DNA of 64,000 nt from Ctena decussata (GCA_963989385.1 OZ022508.1:27054166-27118165); one strand, 5' to 3'. Positions 47,388-59,126 are shown, counted from the stretch's first letter. Numbers and translations: made by a program. Notes: generated from the letters alone by a model not told the origin.

Positions 47388-47430
47388 TGTACTACATTAT
47401 TTATAGCACTTGATGGCTCAGTTACATTAT
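47388..47430 (-). promoter_or_regulatory. Putative 5-prime leader with two start-stop uORFs
   Basis: Between a possible splice acceptor (CTCCTTGCAG) and the start codon, the minus strand contains ATG-TAA and then ATG-TAG, each a start codon directly followed by a stop. The second is only a few bases before the coding ATG. Start-stop elements are known to hold ribosomes and lower downstream translation. Whether this stretch is in the mRNA is not proven; a TATAAATA at about 47400 could alternatively be a promoter element. Confidence 0.45.
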
Positions 47431-47544
47431 CTGCAAGGAGAAATAAAACAACAAAAATGCATGGAATGGTAAGTTGCCAATGAGGCCTGATACAAGGTTC
47501 AAAGTAAGTAAGGTACACTTCCGTGTGGAGTAGCATTGCAATTT

Positions 47545-48555
47545 TTATGCCCCCGAAGGGACTTTGGGTGGCATATTAAAATCGCACGGTCCGTCCGTCA
47601 GTCCGTCCGTACGTGCGTCCGTCCGTAACAAATCGTGTCTCAGCGATAATTTAAAAACCACTGAAGCAAATTTGATGAAACTTCACAGAAAGATCATGCA
47701 TAATCAGAAGGTGTGTCGCATACAAGATTTAGGTTCCCACGCCCAAGGTCAAGGTCACTGTTGGGGGTTAGATGTCAAATAGTGTCTCTGTGATTACTTT
47801 AAAACTACATGACCGAATTTCATCAAATTTCACAGAAATGTAAAGCATAATGAGAAGGTTTGTTACATTTAATATTTATATTCCCAAATTCAGGGTCAAG
47901 GTCACCGTTAGAGGTCAAATAGTGTCTCTGTGATTACTTAAAAACTACATAACTGAATTCCATCAAATTTCACAGAAATACAAAGCATAATGAGATGGTT
48001 TGTCACATATTTTACTTAGATTACCAAACCCAAGGTCAAGGTCACTATCTTGGGTCAGATGTCAAATCATGTCTCAACAATTGCTCAGAAATGTACCAAA
48101 GCAAAGTCCCTCAAACTTCACAGAAAGATGAAGCTTTCCTGAGAAGGAAAGCCACACAAAAGATATAGGCTTTCACACCCAAGTTCAAGGAAAGTCTGAC
48201 GTCAAGGTCTAGTTGTTCCTCCCTAATTACTAAACAGACTTCTTAAGCAAACTGTATCAAACTTCCTGAAATGGTAAAACATAATGAGATGGTATGTCAC
48301 AAACAAAAGTTAGGTTCCCATTCCCAAGGTCAGGGTCACAATCAGGGCTCATAGGTCAGATTATATCTCCAAACTGACTGGATACTGCTCAAGTAAATTT
48401 CATCAAACTTCACAGAAGGTAAAGCATGATAAAAAGGCGTCTCACTTGCAAGCTTTGGGTTCCTTGCCCAAGGTCAAGGTCACAGTCGGGTCAAAGGTCA
48501 ATTTAAGGGGCCTTCGGGGGCATTTGTTACATACTGTAACATTTCTTGTTTATTT
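47545..48555 (+). mobile_element. Modular Helitron-like element, copy 4, upstream of the IgGFc-like gene
   Basis: Starts TTATGCCCCCGAAGGGAC, then (GTCCGTCC)n. About six modules of 130-150 bp follow, each with TTCACAGAAA-T-AAGCATAATGA and CCAAGGTCAAGGTCAC. It ends GGCCTTCGGGGGCATTTG, a hairpin GTTACATACTGTAAC and TTTCTTGTT. It begins about 160 bp upstream of the start codon of the minus-strand gene. Confidence 0.65.
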
Positions 48556-48580
48556 TGTTATTCTTCCACATGGAGAAAGA

Positions 48581-48684
<104 letters not shown>

Positions 48685-48689
48685 GGGGG

Positions 48690-50526
48690 AGGGATGGCAA
48701 CTTCAGAGAAAAGAATTTCGTCTCTAGGATCTCATTCTCTCCTTTAAAAGTAGACTCATTTTAAACAGCAAAGCAGGAAAATAAACAGGAAGTCACGGAG
48801 GATGATCCAATTTGTTATAATGACAGACAAACATGTACCCTAAAATGCTTTAATATTGGGACACTTACACCATTAGTTTTCCATTTGGGACAAACGGAAA
48901 ATTAATGCCAATACTTTAACACTTTAGGGTATACTGAATAAGGTCGACAAAATAAAAAAAAACATAACAAGCATTGAAGAGTGGCAATATACGTGTGACA
49001 ACGCTATATTTTACGCGATGCTATTGTTGGATGGTTCTTTTACGTCAAAGTCTGACTAAGATGATTCACTAACCGGCGCAAAGGAAACTCTGTTTTGTCT
49101 CGTGTGAACGCTGAAGTCTAATGCTATGCTGTTCATCCACATCGTTTGACACGAAACGTCGGTGTTAACTTTGACTTTTAGGGACGACCCAGACATTGTG
49201 CAACTAAGAAGTAAGTTCACCGACCAGATACTGCAGATATACAGCCTTATGCGGACACTCTCCTATCACATATGGCAATTGTTTTTCTCAAGTCGACGCT
49301 AATGTGTCTTACAACATCAATAACAGTCTGGTAGTCATATGAAACAAAAGGTCGCGTTTGGAGAAGCTCTGCACTGAGACATTAACAAACATTGGCATGC
49401 CCGCACTGTCTGCAAACATCCATAGTATATTCAATATGATTACTTTTCCTCAGATAAGTTATCTTACAATGGTCACTTAAAACAAAACACAAACGACCAG
49501 ACAGGCTTGTGTGAACATGCACGATTCTTATACATACTGAGACATCTTTTCCAGTGATAGGTCTTTAATTCAATCCTTCAAGCCAGCTTTAAACTTTGTT
49601 AATTTGTTGCAGTATCATCGGCTAGCTGCCTCACAGCAAGGAGATTTTATTAAAATCGGATTGATAAGAAATGCGGCACGTGGCGATAAAATATGCCTTA
49701 GGCTATGTACAGGGACATCAAACGCTCCGATCAAACCGTTCATCCTGAGAGAGAAGTCAGGAGTGTCTGTTAAGGATTACCGATTGGCGAGATTGGGCTT
49801 TTTAGGCGAGTTTTTGAGTTTTAGACTCCATTGTTGGCATATGACCCTAAAAGCCCTTTTTTGATGGCTGAGATAAAATATTACCATTTTCATCTAGTAA
49901 TAATTAGATAGAGGGATAAAGATAAGATAAAGGCAAATTATGAAAATCTCTCACATCTCATGAGCAAAGGACTGATTATTATTATGTTCTCAACGACAGA
50001 TTTCAGCTTTGTAATTTCGGATAATTACGGATGTATTTAATGTTGAGCCAGAACTCATGAAAATGTGTATTTGGATATACATAGCACGAATAGATACATA
50101 TTTTAGCAATTGACTGATGTACATACACTGTGTGGATGTGAAAACTTGCGGCTTTATATAACAAATAGGGTGTACTTCCAAACGTGAAACACTTTCAGCA
50201 AGCTTATGATTAATTGCACTTGATCAAATGCCAATGTCCCTGTTTTAACCTCCGGCTTGTCTCATTAATACGTCTGTAATCTTCGTGATCAGTTATGATC
50301 AGCAAGGCTTATTGTAACAAGCTGTTGGATTTATTAACCATTACAAATGTCATCATTTCACGGTACCGTAAAAGAGTCTTATAAATGGAACAGGTAGATC
50401 TGGAGCAACAGTGTAGACACTGCCATTCTGTCTACAACTTTTGGACTCATTAATGCATAGTAAACAAACTGTTCCATTGCAGGACCATCACCAGAATTAT
50501 TTTACGGTGGCCCACTTTTATATTTG
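48690..50526. other. No gene recognised
   Basis: AT-rich; the short ORFs at 49604 and 49990 have no identifiable features. Confidence 0.5.
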
Positions 50527-50537
50527 TTACGGTAGAT

Positions 50538-50812
50538 CGGTTGGTTGGTTGATTTTATGCTTAACGTCCACGGTAAACAGCTAAGGTCATGTCGGGACGG
50601 TCAGTTAACCTAACCACACTATTCCTGGGCAGGCTTAGACTTCCTAAGTGGTTAACCAATACAAAGTGCACGTTCTTTCGCCAGCTACTGACAACTGCCC
50701 TTCTTGAATCAGCGGAAGGAGAAACGAAATTATGTGGCCAGACCGGGTTTCGAACCCAGGACCTCTGACTTATGAGTCAGGTGCCCTACCGATTGCGCTA
50801 CGCGGCCCGGCC
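50538..50812 (-). mobile_element. tRNA-derived SINE (family S2), copy C
   Basis: Minus-strand head GGGCCGCGTAGCGCAATCGG, anticodon-loop equivalent CTCATAA, B box GGGTTCGAAACCC. The body is the same as copies A and B, and the tail is AATC-like (GGTTGGTTGATT on plus). Perfect TSD TTACGGTAGAT (50527-50537 and 50813-50823). Confidence 0.9.
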
Positions 50813-50823
50813 TTACGGTAGAT

Positions 50824-51604
50824 TGTATTTGGCATATATACCCAGCGTCAGTTTGGAACTTATGGCACATTATGTTCGTTTAAAGTATGTTTTTATGTAA
50901 TAGACAATTTGATTAATCCTTATTTTCTGGTATTCAGATGGAATGTTAGCAAATTAAATTCCGTTCATCAATGGGTGCTATCAAGCGTGACGTCAATACT
51001 GACGTACTTGAAAACTGTCGATATCAAATGACACATTTAAAGCGTAATTAATCCATATTTCGTTCTCTGTCAGACACTTGATAGCAAATGAATCGTTTAT
51101 TGGAAGGTCTCTTAACATAAAACCCACTTTTCCTCCATTGAATTTTGAAGCGGCCCGGCAAATAAGGGTGAAGTTATCCATGTAACGTCATGCTCTGGCT
51201 GGATAATGGTTGACGTTTTCCCCACAAAACTTCTGAAATTCTGTTTCTACAACTTATCTCAGCAGTTTGGGTTGCAAAAAAGTAATAACTTTACCATGGT
51301 CACTTTTGTCTGTCCTTCTTTGATGAACGTGAAATTAAAGTGACGTTCGAATCCAAGTCACTTTGTTGCATTCGGTGGTCTGGATTTCTTTTCTATGGCA
51401 ATTTGATAGGGTATCTATACTCTAGCAAAATCGATCATTGAGAATTTCTGCTAATATGTGAAATTATGGTAGAATTCCGTTTTTCTTGATTTCAGAGCTT
51501 ATGTTACGTCAAAAAACCACATCGTACCTTCAAGCAGTATGACATCATAGGCGTAATAATATAGTCCGATATGACAACTATACCCTGTTTATATAGAATG
51601 ATCA
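50824..51604. other. No confident gene
   Basis: Minus ORF 51181-50993 (62 aa, M-D-N-F-T-L-I-C-R-A-A-S-K-F) has plausible composition but no recognised family and no clear exon borders. Confidence 0.3.
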
Positions 51605-52122
51605 TTGAATTTAAGCCAAAATTTCATTCTCAACAAAATATCTCTTGGATCAAAGGCCTCCCTCGTCATTTCCACATTTCTGTATGCCTGTCAATCGTGG
51701 ACCTTTACAGCAGAGTTAGAGAAAAGAACGCAAGCCTTTGAGATGAGATGCTACCGAAGGTTACTGAACATTTCGTACCAGGACCATATAACCAATGAGG
51801 AGGTTCGCAGGAAGATCCAAGCAGCCATTGGAGAATATGATGAACTCCTGACGCTGATCAAGAAACGGAAACTAAGGTGGTTTGGCCACGTTTCAAGGTC
51901 TTCTGGTTTAGCAAAGACAATTCTTCAGGGCACAGTGAAAGGAAAAAGAAAAAGAAGAAAAAGAGGTAGACAGAAGAAGAGGTGGGAAGACAATATCAAG
52001 TAGTAGACAGGAATGGACTTTGCCAGCTCAACTAGGGCAGCTGAAGACAGGACAAGGTGGAAAGGGATTGTTCGGAAGTCATCTGTGGTACCCCAACGAC
52101 CTAGTAAGGTTATGGGATAGAA
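51605..52122 (+). pseudogene. LINE remnant: C-terminal part of reverse transcriptase ORF (family L1c)
   Basis: The 132-aa frame contains F-L-Y-A-C-Q-S-W-T-F-T-A-E-L-E-K-R, C-Y-R-R-L-L-N-I-S-Y, K-K-R-K-L-R-W-F-G-H-V-S-R-S and G-R-Q-K-K-R-W-E-D-N-I-K. These are classic tail motifs of non-LTR endonuclease/reverse transcriptases. Two adjacent TAG codons follow, after which the same frame continues T-G-M-D-F-A-S-S-T-R-A-A-E-D-R-T-R-W-K-G to a final TAG at 52122. It is 5-prime truncated, and an (ATAGA)n-like tail follows. The catalytic region is absent. The in-frame similarity past the stops suggests a fairly young copy. Confidence 0.85.
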
Positions 52123-52289
52123 TAGATAGAATAGAAAATTTGTAGTAATACATCTAGATTTACAAGTGAGTAAATAAAACAAATAAACGAATAAATAAAT
52201 AAAATAAAACAAAACAGAAAGCAGGAAGGGCAGCTATTCAGGTTACAATATTGCTAAGGACCAAGGTCAAGATGTAATATTGAGGTGAG

Positions 52290-52560
52290 GAACCATGACA
52301 GAAGTACCGCCTTAGAACGGTCAGTAATAGATTCATGGGCGGGGGGAGAGAGGCGGGGGGGCGTAGGCTAGTTTGACTGTATCCAAACCCTCATCCTATG
52401 CTTCTGCAGTGCTTCGAAACATTTAGTTAGCTGTTTGGTCCGCATGAAGGTTTACTAAGCCATAAATGAATAATCGCAGGAAACAAACAAATCGCGGTTG
52501 ATAAGAACTATGATGAATTTGAGATAAGGACTTGACAGTAGCAACGTATTACGATAATTG
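52290..52560. repeat. Dispersed repeat R3, copy 2
   Basis: Matches 26160-26395: AGTA-CGCCTTAGAACGGTCAG, CTTCTGCAGTGCTTCGAAAC, GCTGTTTGGTCCGCATGAAG, GGAAACAAACAAATCGC. A G-rich patch (GGGCGGGGGGAGAG) is inserted near 52337. Confidence 0.55.
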
Positions 52561-53126
52561 GTAAACACGGTGTTGGCAAACAACACTATTGAAATACTTA
52601 ACAAAAGCAACACCATTTGAACCCTGAATGAACAAGCAACAGACCAGCAGAGTGGGCAGACCGTCTTCATGCAACTGTTCCCCTCCTAACAATGCACATA
52701 TCTCTTTTAACATCAATTTGAGCATCGCTTGAACATTTTGATAACGACAATATGTCGATTTTAATGCACACACTATATCATTATATTATCGGCATTTTTT
52801 GTTTTTAACATTATCAGGTTCCACCTAGTAAAGAAAACCACAACTCCCTTTCGATAAATCGTGTGTGTTTCCTGCTTGAATTACAAATCAACTCTCGGCT
52901 AAGCACGCAATAAAGTTATATGTCTTTTATATAAGTCAAAAACAACAATTTAGTCAGACATTAAGGTATCAATTTTCTTTGCCAAATATATTGCGACAAA
53001 TGCATGTATTTTAGCATCTTCAGTGCCGCTTTAAAATAAAAAAGAAATACATGATGGAAAACTTTCGGTAGGCCAAAGAAATCCAAGTTGCACTTACTTA
53101 TCCACTAGGAAGCACAACCGCAGACA

Positions 53127-53360
53127 TTAGTAAAGAGACAGCAACGTGTAATCTTGTGAGTGCAGGCGTTCGAAAAGCCAAGAAGTCAGCTCTTCATCAG
53201 CAGGTTTCCGCTTGGCTGTCCAAAAAATGTACAAAAAGGTCAGCGCTAATAGAAAGCCGAAAATAACAAAAAGTAAATCAGAACAGAAATACCTCATTGG
53301 AATTGTCAAAAAGAGGTCACAGGGGAGTGGGGGTGGCCTTTCAAATGGTTTTACACGCGT
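53127..53360 (-). other. Possible exon with a transmembrane segment, unassigned
   Basis: The minus frame from about 53360 to 53127 reads V-K-P-F-E-R-P-P-P-L-P-C-D-L-F-L-T-I-P-M, a strongly hydrophobic D-L-L-F-V-I-F-G-F-L-L-A-L-T-F-L-Y-I-F-W, a basic stop-transfer (T-A-K-R-K) and a polar tail, then a stop. This looks like a membrane-protein C-terminus. A weak acceptor (GAACTTAG) precedes it. No upstream exon found and no family recognised. Confidence 0.25.
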
Positions 53361-53679
53361 GTACTTTTCGCCCTAAGTTCTGTTGTGGTTTGAAAACATC
53401 CAAGTTAAACCAAAACGCCTTAGACTAAGGAGGAAATATTGAGAAACCACAAAACGATTCTTCCTTCGAAAATTACCCAGCAAAGGAAGCTCTTGTTGTT
53501 CCAAAACTGTACTGAATCCCTAAGTTAGGTATAGATCGAAGAAGCAAATATCTTGCCAAAACCTCTCGGCTATTAAGGGTGATCTCTAGAAATATTGTGG
53601 TTTATCTAACGCGAGAAATCAAGGGTGAATTTTTAATATTTCGAAAGAACCTTTTGAAAATTTTAAAGCACAAGCACTC

Positions 53680-54610
53680 TTTGAAATTAAAATCTTACGG
53701 ACTCCTCCAAGAGCACAGAACACGTTTAAAAGGACGAAGATTGACCATACTTTGAAGTCGATTCAAAGACTGATTAATATCAAAAAGGGTCCAAATGATA
53801 AACTAGAAAATTGTGTCGGTTAGACACAGGTGATGCCCCCGTGCACTGTGCTGCCTATAAAGCCTCCTCCACCTCTCAACCATAATCACAAACCCACTGA
53901 AGTGTGCACATGGTTTCAAACTAATATCGTAAAACAAACAAGCTGGTTATCTACACTGGGCAAACACTGAATATCTCAAGTTCCAAAATCCCCAGTTTTT
54001 TTTCATCTCCTAAAATCTTCACGCACATCTTTAAAATATATATTTGTAATATATGTGCAAAGCTTCAACACAATCTATTATGAACTGTAAGAGAAGTTGA
54101 TTTCACAAACTTGCTCCTCTAATACTAACACTAAAACTTGCTACTTCAGATACCCATAATCTCGTTCAAAGATCAATTTTTGATCTTCAGAAGTAATAAG
54201 AAAGACAATGATCAGGAATAAATACAATCAAATCCCACATCCTGCTCTCAAAACCAATTGGGAAAGAAGCACACACACATAAAAAAATTGACACAAGTTC
54301 ACGAAAGACACGCATGGTTAACCGAATGAGCAGCTCTTCATACACATCTACAATTCATGTCTGCAACATGTCTGCAAAGTTTCAAAGGCTTTCAAATTAC
54401 GTTACTTTCTTTTTCGCTGACCTTTTCCACAGATACGAATATATGACTGGTGTGTTATAAACGGGCATGCAGCGCGAGCACCTGATCACGCCGCTGGTTT
54501 CGGAGTCCAAGTCTGTGAATCTAACATGTTTCGGAACTGCCAATGTTTATACGATTTCGATTTCGAAATTCTAATTTTGGTACATTGACAAGTTTTACGT
54601 TTTTACCTGT
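53680..54610. repeat. Scrambled fragments of R3, U1 and L2-associated repeats
   Basis: 53685-53810 resembles 45060-45290 (AATCTTACGGACTCCTCCAAG, AAGACTGATTAATATCAAAAAGGG... equivalents). 54215-54330 resembles 25865-25985. 54410-54600 resembles 28495-28690 (GCGAGCACCTGATCACG). The order differs from the 28-30 kb and 44-45 kb loci. Confidence 0.5.
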
Positions 54611-54921
54611 TTTAAACGACACTTTCATTTTTCCCCAATTTTTCCGTTTTTACTTGTTTTCAATTTTACAACAATAAACCAAAGCACAAAACAAAGCCAT
54701 CAGCTATGTTGGTGACAACAAAACTTGGATTACAACACATTTAATAAACCACATCAGTAATAACGCCTTGGAACCGTCAGTAATCAGTCCTTACCGGATT
54801 AACTTTCACGTAATCCTTGCCCGTGTGAAGGACTTCAAACCTATCGATGGATCAAAACACCAAGCATATAGGATGAAATACTGAGACGAAACATTACAAG
54901 ATAGCTGAACGACCTAAGGCT

Positions 54922-55227
54922 GTGCACGAAAATACATTCAGGTTTCTAGTTTCTTTTTTGCTACTTGTAACAGCGGTCACATACAGTATCAATGTCACAT
55001 GCGCCTGTTACCCTTATACAAGAGTACTTCTTACTACTTCATCTAGGGGACACAAAATAATTGTATACGTGTTTCTAACTAGAAATGATGCAAAAATAAA
55101 GATTTTCCTCGCAGTGTGTGTCATTTTGAAATGTACTGTTGTTTTCTGCATGAACAATAGACATTTTATGGTAAAAACACATTTTCATGCCGAAAACAAC
55201 TGTTCCCTGTTTGATGTATGTTTGTAA
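54922..55227 (+). other. Unassigned ORF with a signal-peptide-like start
   Basis: 101 aa beginning M-H-E-N-T-F-R-F-L-V-S-F-L-L-L-V-T-A-V-T-Y-S, which would score as a signal peptide by eye. The remainder is hydrophobic and unlike known families. Length is near chance expectation for AT-rich DNA. Confidence 0.12.
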
Positions 55228-55294
55228 AGTTATCTGTTAACGAATAAGGTTCGACCGTCAATGATTACATTAGTGCTTCAAGTGGTAATGTTAA

Positions 55295-56257
55295 GCCATA
55301 GTCTCACTGTCACGTAGTTAGGATTAGGTTTTACTACGTTTTCAAAACGTGGCAAAACGGCAATATACGTTGAAAAACGTATTGAATACGTAACTATATA
55401 GATATGGCTAAATACGTGGCCTAGTTACGATTGATTAAGAATGTTTAACTCAAACTTGGCATTTTGATATAAACAGCTTTACCTAGTAAAACTTAGCAAC
55501 ACGTAGAATAACGTGGTCAAAACGTACTAAAACGAAGCCGAAACGCATTAAATACGTACTAAAACCTTGCGATAATAATCTAGAGGTCTTCTAAGCCTCC
55601 GTCTCACTGTCACGTATTGAGGACTAGGCTTTTCTACATATTTAAAACGTACAGAAACGGGAATATGCGTATTAAAACGTAGTGAATACGTATTCTATAC
55701 GTGGCGTACGTGGCGTAGCTACGTTTGAATTGAAAATTCAGCTTAAACATAGCATTTCGAAATACTTATGCGTAGTAAAAACGTATTGAAGCGTAGTCTA
55801 AACGTACCAGAATGTAGATGAAACGTTTTATATACGTAGTTATACGTGAAGGTCCTGTACGCAGCACTACGTACCACTACACATTATATACGCTTTTCCA
55901 CGTTTAGGTACGTTTTGTGACGTTTTATTCTGCGTTTTATTACGAGTCGGTATGATTTGCAATACTTACTCAAACGTCACTTTGACTAGGTAGTTATCCC
56001 GGACACTAACTAGTAGTCCCTAGTAAAACGTACGGAATCGTAGTAGGTAAGTAAACTGTTTTCATCCTTTCTTAAAGCGTGGCAAAAAGCCGTTTGATAA
56101 CCGGGTAATACGAAGTAAATCGTAATTAAACGTATTTGAAACGTACTGGAAACGTAGTAACACCTATCTACCTACAAAACGGGGTATATTTTTGCCAAAC
56201 GTATGGCGGGAGACGTAGTACAATCTAGCCCTCAAAACGTGACAGTGAGACTGGGCC
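55295..56257. mobile_element. ACGT-rich element P3, TTAA-flanked, 963 bp
   Basis: TTAA (55291-55294) then GCCATAGTCTCACTGTCACG; the right end CGTGACAGTGAGACTGGGCC is followed by TTAA (56258-56261). The interior is saturated with AACGTA, ACGTAG and AAACGT words, many arranged as degenerate direct and inverted units. An internal copy of the terminus (CCGTCTCACTGTCACGTATT) lies at 55602, so the left part looks duplicated. No transposase. Confidence 0.78.
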
Positions 56258-56299
56258 TTAACAGACACAGTCCTGTTTATATTTTGTTCTGTAATGCTT

Positions 56300-56540
56300 T
56301 GAGCCGCGACACAACAAAACCAAAGAAAATGGCATATACGCCCAGCGATGACTCAGATGAGCGTGGGCATCTACCAAGTCTGATCAGTTTCTTCGTTGTG
56401 CGCTTAAAAGTAAGCTAAGGGGCTCAGCTATCTCTATATAACGACAGCAAAGACTCTGATCAGACTAGGCGGATGCCCGGCAGACCTGAGTCTACGCCAG
56501 GCGCACATGCCACTTTATTGGGTTTTCCGTGTGTCTGCTA
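56300..56540. mobile_element. Foldback MITE M1, copy 5
   Basis: Left TTGAGCCGCGACACAACAAA, internal GCATCTACCAAGTCTGATCAG and CTCTGATCAGACTAGGCGGA. The right end GGTTTTCCGTGTGTCTG is degraded. Confidence 0.75.
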
Positions 56541-56544
56541 TTGT

Positions 56545-57090
56545 GTAAGTGTTAATTAAGAACGTTATACCGTAGATTTCTGTCAGTCAATGACATTTTA
56601 GAAACCGGATATATGGAACAAACATTGTCTCGATAATAATGAATGATCTTGGTTGGAACTTTTATGTTACCAGGCAACCACTATGTTGTAAAGTACTGAA
56701 TATGGGCACTTTTCATCATGTTTTGCTATACGGCTGCATTAGCAGCTAGTACGTAACGCTGAACAGTGTAATACCACCACCACCAACAACAATACTGGGC
56801 GAAAGAACATGAATTATCTGTCTCAATAAACATCCTATTTGTCAACACTGAAAGGGAAGATTTAAACAATTTATAAACATGATACAGGTGGGCCCTTGAG
56901 AGGGAAATCAATATAAATTCTAACTGACGCTAATTCTACTAAAGCTGAATGTGAATATATCGTACATAAATGTTTTAGCATGGTTTTGATAAAAAACATA
57001 GAAAACAAATATCATATTCATTGTAAAGAACGTAAGTTGTTTCAGGAAAATATTTTTGCATTTATATAATTATGTAGTATTATATAGGCA
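56545..57090. other. No gene recognised
   Basis: AT-rich sequence with a short (ACC)n patch near 56770. Confidence 0.5.
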
Positions 57091-57094
57091 TATT

Positions 57095-57985
57095 ATTATA
57101 CCCCCTTCGTATGTCGAGGGGTATATAGTTTTCGTCTTTCCGTCCGTTCGTTTGTCCGTCCGTCCGTTAACATTTGCGTTAAAGTTTTGCGTTAAGTTTT
57201 TTTCTTTGCTTATATTTCCAATATCCTTTGATGGAACCTTTCGGTATGTGACTAGGTATACTTCTGGGTTCATGTAGAATAGCTGACATCATCTGGATGC
57301 TGCTGCTGACCCAAGGTCAAGGTCACAGACTTAAACATTTGCGATAAAGTTTTGCGTTAAGTTTATATTCTTCTTTTATATTTCCAATATCCTTTGATGG
57401 ATCCTTTTGATATTTGACTAGGTTATTTTTAGGTTCACACAGAGTAGTTGACGTCATCTGGATGCTGCTGCTTACCAAAGGTCAAGGTTACAGACTTGTA
57501 CATTTGCGTTAAAGTTTTGTGTTAAGTTTATAAACCTTGCTTATATTCCCAACATCCTTTGATGAAACCTTTTGATACATGACTAGGTTTACTTCTTTGT
57601 TCCTGCAGAATAGTTTACATCATCTGGATGCTGCAGCTGACCTAAGGTCAAGGTCAAAGACTTAAACACTTGCGTTGAAGTTTTGTGTTAAGTTTATATT
57701 CTTCTTTTATACTTCCATTAACCTTTGATGGAACCTTTTGATATTTGACTAGGTTTACTTTTAGGTTCATACCTGCTTTCCAAAGGTCAAGGTCACATAC
57801 TTGTATATTTGCGTCAAAGTTTTGCGTTGAGTTTATATTCTTTATTTTGATGGAACCATTTTATAGGTGACTAAGACCCTGTATAAGAATGGTTTCATTA
57901 GGTGGTGGTTTCTTAAGGTGGTGGTTTCATTAGGGGATGACGCTGGTCGGGGGTATACATGAGCCCCTGCTCACTTGCTCTAGTT
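57095..57985 (+). mobile_element. Modular element, copy 5 (about 165-bp modules)
   Basis: Starts TATACCCCCTTCGTATGTCG with GTCCGTCCGTCC. About five modules follow, each with ACATTTGCGTTAAAGTTTTG, TCCAATATCCTTTGATGG, ATCTGGATGCTGCTGC and CCAAGGTCAAGGTCAC (starts near 57170, 57338, 57500, 57665 and 57810). It ends GGGGGTATACATGAGCCCCTG with TTGCTCTAGTTG. No coding capacity. Confidence 0.65.
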
Positions 57986-57989
57986 GTTT

Positions 57990-58680
57990 CAGCGAACTGT
58001 CAAAGGTGCTAAAAAAGGGTAGGTCATTTACTGCTACCCGGAATCTTCATTTTAAGCTACGCTTCGAATTGACGCTAAGCTTTGAAACACAGCTATACCT
58101 TGTTATATAACAAAAACATTGCACAACATTTGAAACAGTACATATCATACTTTTCTTATATGCTCAACATTGTAAGGTCACTAAGGGTAGCATCTAGATT
58201 TTCAACGCGGTTTCACATTAAATTTTGGATAATTTCATGTTTAATTTATGTTGAACGCTTTTATAACAGATCAAGCCGACTTCCAGTCAGAGGGAGACAG
58301 AAGATACAATAGTGATTTCCATCAACGGACTTAGTATTGGAACAGACAGAAGAGGATGATATGTCAAACTGTCATGTAATGAGCGAGAATACTCACTATT
58401 AGTGGCGGTATTTCAAAATTCAAAAAGTAAAACACGGAAAATCTCTAAGTTTTATCTTATAGCAGTCGTTGAATGAAGTCGTTTTTCTTAAAATTATGAA
58501 ATGAAGGTAATTGATAACAAGTTCAGGGAAAGCAACTATTACGTTTCAGTTCGCATCTTTTCTCAACGGGGAACAAAAACGAACCCATATAAATCGCAGT
58601 TTATTGCTAACGCCTGCAAAATTATAAGTGAAAGAATTCTTCAGCTAGGAGCATAACTGAGTCGCTACAACAATGACCAA
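57990..58680. other. No gene recognised
   Basis: AT-rich, with no recognisable domain in the short ORFs. Confidence 0.5.
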
Positions 58681-58683
58681 TAA

Positions 58684-58894
58684 AGAGGCATGTGCAACCC
58701 GCGAAGACTCACATCAGCCTGGGCATCCGCCCAGTCTGATCAAAGTTTTCTGTCCGCATAGAGCAAGCATAAACACTTTGCTACCCTTTAAGAGCATAGC
58801 ATGAACTCTAATCAGGCTGGGTGGATGCCAAGGCTGATCAGAGCCTTCACTGGGCGCATATGCAGTTTTGTTGGTTTTCCCGTGTCGCGGCCCA
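58684..58894. mobile_element. Foldback MITE M1, copy 6 (left end lost)
   Basis: Internal GGGCATCCGCCCAGTCTGAT and right end TTCCCGTGTCGCGGCCCA are clear. The left terminus is degraded to AAAGAGGCATGTGC. Confidence 0.75.
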
Positions 58895-58916
58895 TTTATT
58901 TATTGTTAGTTTAAGA

Positions 58917-59126
58917 GTACAATCAACTCTCGATATCTCGAAGTCGAACTTCAGTCAAAACTACTGATATATAAAAGTAATTTTTCTAGTACCAGAAAAT
59001 TTACTTTGAGATATCAGTAGTTTGAGATAACAGTAGTTAAAATGTAATTGGAAATAGGAAATATATGCTTTAATGTCAGAATATATTTTGCGATATCAGT
59101 GTTCGAGATGTCGGGAGTTGACTGTA
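58917..59126. mobile_element. Foldback MITE M4, complete copy
   Basis: Ends ACAATCAACTCTCGATATCT and the complement of CAGTCAACTCCCGACATCTC. The inner palindrome TTTCTAGTACCAGAAAATT is shared with 17100-17220. Resembles mariner-derived MITEs common in molluscs, from memory. Confidence 0.75.
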
